NCBI GenBank assembly: GCA_020698575.1
Contig: CM036256.1
Span: 4,085,408 to 4,149,407 of the forward strand
DNA from: Bostrychus sinensis
Lineage: Eukaryota; Chordata; Actinopteri; Gobiiformes; Eleotridae
Length of the DNA: 64,000 bases
Reading direction: 5' to 3'
In this document: positions 45,701 to 57,700 of the stretch, one piece after another
Layout of the letters: each line of letters starts with the position of its first letter
Position numbering within the stretch: the first letter of the stretch is position 1
Notes under the pieces: generated by a model
Told to the model about the DNA's origin: nothing
Database searches by the model: none
What the model saw: only the letters and a program-made list of their open reading frames with translations
Program-made: the position numbers and the translations under genes

Positions 45701-48700
45701 CAGAATATTCACGATAACTATAATGATCTAAAGTGTACGAGCAGCTCCTCTTTGACCTGGTGGTGACAGCTCTCACCGGTTTCTTGCACTGAGCGCAGAA
45801 GCTGTTGCGACACTGGAAACACGTGACTTTCAGCTGGTCCCCGTCGTAAATGAAGCCGTACGAGCACTGAGAGCACAAATGAGAAGAGTTGTGGAAGATG
45901 TGGAAGTAAAACTAAAAACTGTTTCAAAACTCCCTAAACATACAATATCTATTAGTAATATACAACCTACAGTCACAACAATAGTGGCCTCTAGCGGTTT
46001 TACACAGAATATTTTTTGTAATAATGATAATAATGGATTGGATTTATACAGCGCCTTTGTAGACACTCACAGCCCTTTACATTTGTCAGTTATTCATTCA
46101 CTCCTCAGTCTGAGTCAGACTAGTCCAGGGGTCTGCAACCTTTCAGATCCAAAGAGCCAACTGTTCCCCAAAAAACAAAACAAAATTTTAATTTGTCAGC
46201 AGCCGCAACAAATTTTAAATAACAAAAGTCTTCAACTGAAATCTAGCATATGAGTGGTCATTAATAATTGCAAACTAACAAAGAACTGTGTTAAATACTG
46301 AACTGATTATCTCCCTCCTGTGCGTGCAACTGTGTGGACAACTGAGGCAGTTTAACAGTGAAGTCCTTAGTAACCAGAAATCAGGGAGAAAGTTTTATTT
46401 TAAACTTACAAAATGATGCAGATGCAGGTGGTTTTATAACCGTCTACTTATTCCTTCAGTGACTTTACATAACCAGATGTCAGAGCCACAAAAGCAGGGC
46501 CAAAGAGCTGCGTGTGGCTCTAAAACCATAGGCTGCAGGTGTCTGGTCCAGTGGTAGTAAGTTACAGCAGCCACAGCTGCCCTGGGGCAGGACGACAGAG
46601 ATTTGGCAGCCACATCCTCCCCAACCACACACAATCACACTCAAACATTTTCATTCATACTCCAGTGGGACCTCGGGGCGGCAGTAGCTTAGGCAGCAGA
46701 AATGTTCGCTCACAAACCTGAAGGTTGGCGGTTTGATCACCACTACCGCCGTTGTGTCCTTGGAAAAACACTTTGCCTGTGTAAGTGTGCGTTTGGTGAT
46801 GGTCAGAGAGACCGTAGGTGTAGAATGGCAGCCACGTCTCTGTCAGTCTGCCCCAGGGCAGCTGTGGCTACAGAGGTAGCTTATCACCGCCAAGTGTGAC
46901 TGAATGAAGGAATAATGCAGCTAACTGTAAAGTGCTTTGAGAAACTTGACAAGTTTGTACAGCACAATCTATCATTATTATTATCATGATATAGTGCCAC
47001 ACACGCTGAGGGTAAAGGCCCAAGGACACAACGCAGTATGAGCGGGGATTTGAACCACCAACCTTTAGTGAGCAACAGGCTCTCCCTCCTGACCTAACCC
47101 CGCCCCCCAGCCAGGTCTACATCGTACTGTTCCCTGCACTAATAATCATAATAATAATGTGATAATATGCATAACTGTTTTTTCTTTAATTAAACTGACA
47201 TTTTCATACTGTTAAAAGCTGAAATATCACAAATTTGGTATTTTATAAAAACATTTAACCCTTCATGATGTGGCCCGTACTCACATGGCAGCACCAGAGG
47301 AACTTGGGGTCCTTGATCAGAGCCTGTTCAGTCAGTTTCTTATGAAAAAGTTCATAGACCTCAGGCTCCAGACACTCGCGAAGCTGCAGCACAGCACACA
47401 GAGACAGATGTTACACATGTTCACTCACAGCTCCACACTTCATTGCAGCGTTTACGTTCAGCCCTTCATAGAGACCAAAGCTCAAGGTGTAAATGCTGCA
47501 GAGACCTGGATGTCCAAAGTGGAGAAGTAGCTGTTGAGGTGCTCGGGGTCGTTGATGTCCGGCTCCCAGCAAACGGGACACACCATGTCCCGGATGTGTT
47601 TGTCCCGCACGGCGATGGTGAAATGCTGCTGAAAACACCCACAGCACACGGAGCACTGGCACGAGGTCAGAGACTGCATCTGTACAAGGAGGAGAGATTG
47701 GGTCTAAACCAGGTCTAAACCAGGGCTGAACCAGGTCTGAACCAGGTCTGAACCAGGACTAAACTCCTGACCTTGCTGTGGGGGAATATGGAGAGGCAGA
47801 TGGGACACTCTTTGGCCAGGACCCTCTTGATGAACTCTCGGTCATGGGACTCCCTCACCGCCTGCACCACGTCCTCCAGGGCGTAGGGGGCGCTGTTCTC
47901 CAGCAGCAGGGACAGGGCCAGCTCACAGCGGCCCCAGCTCGGGAGGTCGTACACAGCCAGCAAACGCCGACAGATACGCTGGAGAGGACAAAAACAGTTT
48001 AGACCTGGGTTAGTTCTGGTTTAGTCCTGGTGTAGACCTGAGGGCTGTTCCACAAAACTGGCTAACTCCTTAAGCTAGGCTTATTTGGAGAAGTCTGGCT
48101 ATTTTTGTTGTCATTTCTGTTTCATAAAACAGGCTCATCCTGAGACTCGCTCAGTCACTGACTTATACTGCAGCTGAGCCTGGTCCGGAGCAGGTCTAAG
48201 GTCTGGATTTGCCTGGATACTTTATAAACTCCTGCACTTTTTTATTATAGATTTAGGTGAAGCTCACTAATTTTACAACTTCCCCTTTAATGTTTGATCA
48301 GATTTATGAACTTTACTTCAGAAAATACACATTTAGCTAAACTTAAAATTAATTAATGATTTATGATTTATTCACTCAGATATTTAATATGTAGGCTAGC
48401 TTATAAAGACTAGGCCTAAATATCACTGGTTATATGGCCACATGCTAACTTATTTTCTTCTGATTTTATATTAAGCACAAAAATGGAGTTCAAGACACAG
48501 TTTGGAGTGTTTTTAAATAAAAAATTGCTAACCTTAGCACATTAATATCTCTGTATTGATGAGTTTTTATTGCTCCTCGCTGCTCTTTGTCAAAGTAAAG
48601 GTGCACAGAGCAGTACACGAGTACCGAGCAGTACACGCTACAGTTCACTCTTTCACTCATTATATTTTTCTCAACTTCTCTCCCTCTGTCCTGTCAGACT

Positions 48701-51700
48701 GCGGCGTAAGGGACCACGTTAGTTTGGCTGCTCCTCTGTGGATTGTTCCTCTCGTGAGTTAAAGGGATGTTCATGGAGGTGGGCATTTTCTCACCATAGT
48801 TTTTCACTGAGGCCTGACTGAATCCTCGCTCCTCTTTATTGGGCTACAGACACACAACGTTAGTGCGGCTCATTCAGTCTGACTGGAGTTAGCCCAGTCT
48901 GACCGGAGTTAGCTCAGTCTGACCGGAGTTAGCTCAGTCTGACCGGAGTTAGCTCAGTCTGACCGGAGTTAGCCCAGTCTGGCCGGAGTTAGCTCAGTCT
49001 GACCGGAGTTAGCTCAGTCTGACCGGAGTTAGCTCAGTCTGACCGGAGTTAGCTCAGTCTGACCAGAGTTAGCTCAGTCTGACCGGAGTTAGCTCAGTCT
49101 GACCGGAGTTAGCTCAGTCTGACCAGAGTTAGCTCAGTCTGACCGGAGTTAGCTTCCTGTATGAACTCAGAGTGGTCTTTATGGAACGGTTTAAGCCTCA
49201 ACTCCTGTGTTTACGGTAACTATAGCTAAAAGTCGGGCAATAAGCCTCGCTTTTCTGAACGACTTTTGTGGAACAGCCCTCTAGTTTAAACCTGGTTTAG
49301 TCCTAGTTTAGTCCTGTTTAGACACAGTTTAGTCTTGGTTTAGACCTATTTTAGTCCATTAAAGGTGGCACGTTGTAAAGCCAAATATTTCTGAGGTAGT
49401 TCTTAGAACTGAACTCCGACTGAATGACTGATGACTCTCTGTCTATAAAACAAAGTCTGATTTTGTCTCACGTCTTTGTCCGGGAGGTGGACGTCCACAG
49501 CAGGCTCCTGTTCGTCGCTCCAGATCCGCTCGTGAAACGGCTCCAGCATGGACCTCTGCAGAAGGGCCAGAGCCCCCCTGAGCTGGCCCCCGGTCTGAGT
49601 CAGGACGTCCTGCACCTGTGAGGGGTCCGAGAAGCCCAGGGCACACAGCTCCTCCACCTGCAACACAAACACCCACTGTAAAACAAACAAGGACAGGGGA
49701 CAGGGGGACGGGGGGACAGGGGTACCTTCTGCAGTCTGTCCCTCAGAGCCTGTGTGGCCGCCCGCTGGACGTCGCCCCCTGCTGACAGCCAGGCCTGCTT
49801 CGCCTCTGCTTTGGAAATCTGGACCCCCTTCTGGTTCTGAGCGGTTTTGTCTTCAGCAGACGCTCTGATCTGTTTCAGGAGACACAGAGCAGCCTGGTGT
49901 ACGAGAACTGTCATTACACAACAAAAGTCTGCATTCCTGCCGTGTTACTGTGGGGTCTCTTTGTCCAAACACAAACAAACCGGAGAATCTAAATGTCCCA
50001 AAGTGAATGAAGCACTGTATCAGATCTAAACCAGGTCTAAACTCAGTCTAAACTAGGACTGAATCAGGACTTAAGCAGATCTAAACCAGGTCTAAGTGAA
50101 TGTGGGAGTGTAGTTGTCTGTCTCTAAAGCTGGTTATGTACTGTGGGATTTTTTTGACTCACCAAATTTCTAGAAGTCACACTGCAGGCATAAAATCATA
50201 AACTACCGCTTGTTCACACTGCGTGGTGTTTATGTATGTGGAAAATAAAATAAATCAAGGATAAAGTGGAAATGTGCTCACATTTGTGGCTGCGAAAGGC
50301 ACCGTTGTTACTATGAGGATGTGCTGGGGATTTTGTATTGGTCACACTTCTGACAGAGATCGTAGGTGCTGTGGATTTTCCAAAATATCTGACACTGCCT
50401 GATATCTGTCACAGCTCGTCATTTTTTGATTTTTTTCCACGATTCTTTCTTTCGTCTGAGACAGTCAAAACTGTGAACAAAAAGTGTCAGCTCTGTGACT
50501 AAAGGCCTTTTCACACAGGACGTATTGAATCGCAGCTGTCACTGCTGAGCTGGGCGGTGCGCTGAAGTTACAAACTGTTGGGTGCAGTGCGCTGTGACGT
50601 CAGCTCGAAAAATCCAATCACAGAGCCTGAAAGGTCCGCTCAGACAAAGCAATAGCAACGGGATGTTTACTATTGTCATATTAAAAAGTTAACCTAGCAT
50701 ACAGGCTGTAGCCCTTGTGGTTGCCGTTCTAAGAATGAGACTCGACTGCTACTTGCTAACACAACTTCCTGGTCTGTGTGGTTGCCCCGCCCACAAACTG
50801 CACGTACCACTCCACTGACGCCCCTCTCACTGCTGCTCATCTTGAGTTGGGTGCCTACCGCATCTGATGTGAAAGAGGCATAACTGTTCCTTGTACAGGG
50901 AGCATCCCGCCTCAGGCCCAAAGTAACTGTGATAAGCTCCAGCGAGCAGACACACTACATCCTACAGATCCATAAAACAGGATACAGCACAAGCTGGGCG
51001 CTCAGTGCAGTGATAAAAACACTGCAAATGTGTCACTGGTTTGTTTCCTACCAGCTTTGTGTACTGTCTGTGTACTGTCTGTGTACTGTCTGTGTACTGA
51101 CTGTGTACTGACTGTGTACTGACTGTGTACTGTCTGTGTACTGTCTGTGTACTGACTGTGTACTGACTGTGTACTGACTGTGTACTGTCTGTGTACTGAC
51201 TGTGTACTGTCTGTGTACTGTCTGTGTACTGACTGTGTACTGACTGTGTACTGTCTGTGTACTGACTGTGTACTGTCTGTGTACTGTCTGTGTACTGACT
51301 GTGTACTGTCTGTGTACTGACTGTGTACTGACTGTGTACTGTCTGTGTACTGACTGTGTACTGTCTGTGTACTGTCTGTGTACTGACTGTGTACTGACTG
51401 TGTACTGACTGTGTACTGTCTGTGTACTGACTGTGTACTGTCTGTGTACTGTCTGTGTACTGACTGTGTACTGTCTGTGTACTGACTGTGTACTGACTGT
51501 GTACTGTCTGTGTACTGACTGTGTACTGTCTGTGTACTGTCTGTGTACTGACTGTGTACTGTCTGTGTACTGACTGTGTACTGACTGTGTACTGTCTGTG
51601 TACTGACTGTGTACTGTCTGTGTACTGTCTGTGTACTGACTGTGTACTGACTGTGTACTGTCTGTGTACTGACTGTGTACTGTCTGTGTACTGACTGTGT

Positions 51701-54700
51701 ACTGCCTGTGTACTGTCTGTGTACTGACTGTGTACTGTCTGTGTACTGACTGTGTACTGTCTGTGTACTGTCTGTGTACTGTCTGTGTACTGACTGTGTA
51801 CTGTCTGTGTACTGACTGTACTGTCTGTGTACTGACTGTGTACTGTCTGTGTACTGACTGTGTACTGTCTGTGTACTGACTGTGTACTGACTGTGTACTG
51901 TCTGTGTGCTGTCTGTGTACTGTCTGTGTACTGTCTGTGTACTGACTGTGTACTGTCTGTGTACTGTCTGTGTACTGACTGTGTACTGACTGTGTACTGT
52001 CTGTGTACTGACTGTGTACTGTCTGTGTAGCTGTCTGTGTACTGACTGTGTACTGTCTGTGTACTGTCTGTGTGCTGACTGTGTACTGACTGTGTACTGT
52101 CTGTGTACTGACTGTGTACTGACTGTGTACTGACTGTGTACTGTCTGTGTACTGACTGTGTACTGTCTGTGTACTGACTGTGTACTGTCTGTGTACTGAC
52201 TGTGTACTGTCTGTGTACTGACTGTGTACTGACTGTGTACTGTCTGTGTGCTGTCTGTGTACTGTCTGTGTACTGTCTGTGTACTGACTGTGTACTGTCT
52301 GTGTACTGTCTGTGTACTGACTGTGTACTGACTGTGTACTGTCTGTGTACTGACTGTGTGCTGTCTGTGTGCTGTCTGTGTACTGACTGTGTACTGTCTG
52401 TGTACTGTCTGTGTGCTGACTGTGTACTGACTGTGTACTGTCTGTGTACTGACTGTGTACTGACTGTGTACTGTCTGTGTACTGTCTGTGTACTGACTGT
52501 GTACTGTCTCTGTACTGTCTGTGTACTGACTGTGTACTGTCTGTGTACTGACTGTGTACTGTCTGTGTACTGTCTGTGTACTGACTGTGTACTGTCTGTG
52601 TACTGTCTGTGTGCTGACTGTGTACTGTCTGTGTACTGTCTGTGTACTGTCTGTGTACTGTCTGTGTACTGACTGTGTACTGACTGTGTACTGTCTGTGT
52701 ACTGACTGTGTGCTGTCTGTGTGCTGTCTGTGTACTGACTGTGTACTGTCTGTGTACTGTCTGTGTGCTGACTGTGTACTGACTGTGTACTGTCTGTGTA
52801 CTGACTGTGTACTGACTGTGTACTGTCTGTGTACTGTCTGTGTACTGACTGTGTACTGTCTCTGTACTGTCTGTGTACTGACTGTGTACTGTCTGTGTAC
52901 TGACTGTGTACTGTCTGTGTACTGTCTGTGTGCTGACTGTGTACTGACTGTGTACTGTCTGTGTACTGTCTGTGTACTGTCTGTGTACTGACTGTGTACT
53001 GTCTCTGTACTGTCTGTGTACTGACTGTGTACTGTCTGTGTACTGACTGTGTACTGTCTGTGTACTGTCTGTGTACTGACTGTGTACTGTCTGTGTACTG
53101 TCTGTGTACTGTCTGTGTACTGTCTGTGTACTGACTGTGTACTGACTGTGTACTGTCTGTGTACTGTCTGTGTACTGTCTGTGTACTGTCTGTGTACTGA
53201 CTGTGTACTGTCTCTGTACTGTCTGTGTACTGACTGTGTACTGTCTGTGTACTGTCTGTGTACTGTCTGTGTACTGACTGTGTACTGTCTGTGTACTGTC
53301 TGTGTGCTGACTGTGTACTGTCTGTGTACTGTCTGTGTACTGTCTGTGTACTGTCTGTGTACTGACTGTGTACTGTCTGTGTACTGTCTGTGTACTGACT
53401 GTGTACTGACTGTGTACTGTCTGTGTACTGTCTGTGTACTGACTGTGTACTGTGAGGTCATCCTGCTCAGGTCGGACTGTAGCGAGGCGGAGGCCACGAG
53501 GAGCTGGATCTGAGCTAAGATCCGGGGTAACTCGGTCTTCATCCACCTCCAGGGCTGGATGCTGCTGTCTTTAGACACGGTCAGACTGGTGTACACCTCC
53601 TCCGGGTTCACCCCCTTCTTCTCTCCGTCCTGGGACAAGGAAGTGAAAATTATTATTCATTTAACAGAGATATACACTCATCAGGCATAACATTATGACC
53701 ACAGGCCTCATATTACAGGGCTCTCAAGTTTTGATCCAGGCTTGGTGTGAGATTTTTTTGCAGGAGAGGGGCATATATTATGTCATAATTAAGTAAATGT
53801 ATTTAACCAAACTGAATGTGAACATATCTTTTATAACATGACAATTAGTAATATGTTTTAAAACGCTTTATTTATTTGTCCATAGACGGCTTTACTCGTG
53901 TCTTTGCGGTGGTTTTCTGTTCACCTCGCACGCACATGACCCACTGTAGGTCCAGTTTATCCATCCTATGCTGGAGCACGATAGACCCATTTCCCTCTGT
54001 CCCACACTACACACTACCACCTGTCCCCCTGTCCCCCTGTCCCACACTACACACTACCACCTGTCCCCCTGTCCCCCTGTCCCACACTACACACTACCAC
54101 AGGCCTAACCAGAGCCTGGGACACCTCTGAAGCCCGCCTGTCTTTAGTTTGTTTAGGTTTAGCGTTGGCCGTTTGAACAGAAACCAACACACAACCAACA
54201 CAAACCTGGGACGCTCTGCTCGCTGCAGTGCGCCGCTGAATCACATGACAGCACGGCTTCACAGAGCGGGGCAGAGAGAGAGAGGTGGGTCAGAGAGAGG
54301 CGGGTCAGAGAGAGGTGGGTCAGAGAGAGGCGGGTCAGAGAGAGAGGTGGGTCAGAGAGAGGTGGGTCAGAGAGAGGTGGGTCAGAGAGAGGTGGGTCAG
54401 AGAGAGGTGGGTCAGAGAGAGAGGTGGGTCAGAGAGAGGTGGGTCAGAGAGAGAGGTGGGTCAGAGAGAGGTGGGTCAGAGAGAGAGGTGGGTCAGAGAG
54501 AGAGGTGGGTCAGAGAGAGGTGGGTCAGAGAGAGAGGTGGGTCAGAGAGAGAGGTGGGTCAGAGAGAGGTGGGTCAGAGAGAGGTGGGTCAGAGAGAGGT
54601 GGGTCAGAGAGAGAGGTGGGTCAGAGAGAGGTGGGTCAGAGAGAGAGGTGGGTCAGAGAGAGGTGGGTCAGAGAGAGAGGTGGGTCAGAGAGAGAGGTGG

Positions 54701-57700
54701 GTCAGAGAGCAGTGGGTCAGAGAGAGAGGTGGGTCAGAGAGAGGTGGGTCAGAGAGAGGTGGGTCAGAGAGAGGTGGGTCAGAGAGAGAGGTGGGTCAGA
54801 GAGAGGCGGGGCAGAGAGAGAGGTGGGTCAGAGAGAGGTGGGTCAGAGAGAGAGGTGGGTCAGAGAGAGAGGTGGGTCAGAGAGAGGCGGGGCAGAGAGA
54901 GAGGTGGGTCAGAGAGAGGTGGGTCAGAGAGAGAGGTGGGTCAGAGAGAGGCGGGGCAGAGAGAGAGGTGGGTCAGAGAGAGAGGTGGGTCAGAGAGAGG
55001 TGGGTCAGAGAGAGAGGTGGGTCAGAGAGAGGTGGGTCAGAGAGAGAGGTGGGTCAGAGAGCAGTGGGTCAGAGAGAGAGGTGGGTCAGAGAGAGGTGGG
55101 TCAGAGAGCGGTGGGTCAGAGAGCGGTGGGTCAGAGAGAGAGGTGGGTCAGAGAGAGGTGGGTCAGAGAGCGGTGGGTCAGAGAGAGAGGTGGGTCAGAG
55201 AGAGGTGGGTCAGAGAGCGGTGGGTCAGAGAGAGGTGGGTCAGAGAGAGGTGGGTCAGAGAGCGACGGGTCAGAGAGAGGTGGGTCAGAGAGAGGTGGGT
55301 CAGAGAGAGGCGGGTCAGAGAGAGGCGGGTCAGAGAGAGAGGTGGGTCAGAGAGCGACGGGTCAGAGAGCGACGGGTCAGAGAGAGGTGGGTCAGAGAGC
55401 GGTGGGTCAGAGAGAGGTGGGTCAGAGAGAGGTGGGTCAGAGAGCGACGGGTCAGAGAGCGACGGGTCAGAGAGAGGTGGGTCAGAGAGCGGTGGGTCAG
55501 AGAGAGGTGGGTCAGAGAGAGGTGGGTCAGAGAGCGGTGGGTCAGAGAGAGGTGGGTCAGAGAGCGGTGGGTCAGAGAGAGAGGTGGGTCAGAGAGCGGT
55601 GGGTCAGAGAGAGAGGTGGGTCAGAGAGAGAGGTGGGTCAGAGAGAGAGGTGGGTCAGAGAGAGGTGGGTCAGAGAGAGAGGTGGGTCAGAGAGAGGTGG
55701 GTCAGAGAGAGAGGTGGGTCAGAGAGAGAGGTGGGTCAGAGAGAGAGGTGGGTCAGAGAGAGGTGGGTCAGAGAGAGCGGTGGGTCAGAGAGAGGTGGGT
55801 CAGAGAGAGAGGTGGGTCAGAGAGAGAGGTGGGTCAGAGAGAGAGGTGGGTCAGAGAGAGGTGGGTCAGAGAGAGGTGGGTCAGAGAGAGAGGTGGGTCA
55901 GAGAGAGAGGTGGGTCAGAGAGAGGTGGGTCAGAGAGAGAGGTGGGTCAGAGAGAGAGGTGGGTCAGAGAGAGAGGTGGGTCAGAGAGAGGTGGGTCAGA
56001 GAGAGAGGTGGGTCAGAGAGAGAGGTGGGTCAGAGAGAGGTGGGTTAGAGAGAGGTGGGTCAGAGAGAGAGGTGGGTCAGAGAGAGAGGTGGGTCAGAGA
56101 GAGGTGGGTCAGAGCATGAAGTGATGAAGAGGTAGCTACTCCTGATGCCAGAAGTGAAAATAAGTCGCCCCAAACATGAGAACTCGTTCCCGTTTGCGTT
56201 GCTCGCGTTGACATTGAGGTCTAATTCCTGTCCAATAATAGGACTTTTTTCAGCGTGAGAAATGTGAGGTGTGAGACTTGAGAGCCCTGTATTAACAAAC
56301 AGGAGCGATGATGAAGACATGATCTGATCTACTACAGGTGCTTCTAAGGCTTTTACTACAGCTACTACTGCTTATACTACTGCTTATACTACTGCTTATA
56401 CTACTGCTAATACTACTGCTAATACTACTACAGCTACTACTGCTTATACTACTGCTAATACTACTGCTTATAATACTGCTTATACTACTGCTTATACTAC
56501 TACAGCTACTACTGCTTATACTACTACAGCTACTACTGCTAATACTACTGCTTATACTACTACAGCTACTACTGCTAATACTACTGCTTATACTACTGCT
56601 AATACTACTGCTAATACTACTTCAGCTACTACCACTAATACTACTGTTGTAGCTGCTACAAATACAACTACTGCTGTGAATGCTACTTCTACTACTGATC
56701 CACCTACTACCACTGATGCTTCTACTACTGCAACTACTACTACTAATACTACTGCTACTGCTGCTGCTATTACTGTTGCTTGTACTACTACTATTATAAA
56801 TTGATTTTTTACTTGAAAAACAAGCCTTATACCGCTACTCCTTCTAACACTACTGCTGTTTCTATTACTACTGCTACTACTACTACAAATTCTACAACCA
56901 CTATTTCTACAACATCTACTACTACTACTACTATCTAGGGTCAAAGCTAGGACCCGCTGGTTGTTCAAAAAGTACTTTAAAAAAAACTCCTTTTAAAATA
57001 AATAGGGATAAAATAAAATAACAAATAGCAATTGAGCAATTTTTTTTCAGAAAGTACATGTTTTAATAGTCCTTCAGTAGATTACTTGAGTAAAAGTATC
57101 TCGTTACTTCCTTCGCTGTATATTTTCCGTTGTGACTTACTCGGATGAGCTGTATGAGCTTGAGGCCGTCCTCCTTCAGGACCCTCTGTCGGAGCGAGTC
57201 CTGGTTCTCGGGGCTGGGGTCCTTGGTCTTCACGGGCAGAGCGGGGACTCTCCGGACCGGGGAGGGCGGCCTGCGGTTCAGGGGCGGCGGCTCAGGGCGG
57301 GGCAGGTCACACATCTCACACACCGTGGCCGGAGAGTAGTTCAGGTAGGTGCAGAACTGACACACCCACTGCAGACAGGTGAGGGACAAGAGAGAGACAG
57401 GAGAGAGACGGGTGAGAGACAGGTGAGAGACAGGTGAGAGACAGGTGAGAGACAGGAGAGAGACAGGAGAGAGACGGGAAAGAGACAGGAGAGAGACAGG
57501 AGGGAGACGGGTGAGAGACAGGTGAGAGACAGGTGAGAGACATGTGAGAGACAGGAGAGAGACAGGTGAGAGACAGGTGAGAGACAGGTGAGAGACAGGT
57601 GAGAGACAGGAGAGAGACAGGAGGGAGACGGGTGAGAGACAGGTGAGAGACAGGTGAGAGACAGGAGAGAGACAGGTGAGAGACAGGTGAGAGACAGGTG

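Larger units (their letters stand above)
44559..47978 (-). other. rnf31: rnf31 exons: RING1-IBR-RING2 catalytic core
   Basis: RING1 spans exons 47772-47978 and 47506-47679 ([29 protein letters not shown]). IBR uses 47285-47383 and 45777-45866 (LWCCH joined to [12 protein letters not shown]). The linker is 45566-45680. RING2 is in 45345-45457 ([19 protein letters not shown]). Exon 44559-44669 holds the RING2 and LDD insert [15 protein letters not shown]. All zinc ligands and the catalytic Cys appear intact. Confidence 0.9.
49472..53629 (-). other. rnf31: rnf31 exons: UBA region (RBCK1/HOIL-1L binding)
   Basis: Exons 53444-53629, 49726-49893 and 49472-49657 encode the helical stretch between the NZF fingers and RING1: [26 protein letters not shown] and [16 protein letters not shown]. 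They align with the human UBA region that binds HOIL-1L. The join between the first two exons is about 30 residues longer than in human. Confidence 0.75.

Noticed and set aside
51048..53638. Frames of 878 and 832 residues on the minus strand, and several Cys-rich frames on the plus strand
   Set aside because: They are read-through of the 11-bp array. Only the first 62 codons (53444-53629) are a real rnf31 exon.
54149..56124. Frames of 566-656 residues on the plus strand
   Set aside because: Translation of the 15/17-bp array; no non-repeat domain, no start context, and the opposite strand to rnf31.
56338..56968. Leu/Ile-rich and Val-rich frames
   Set aside because: Translation of the (tac)n-rich microsatellite.
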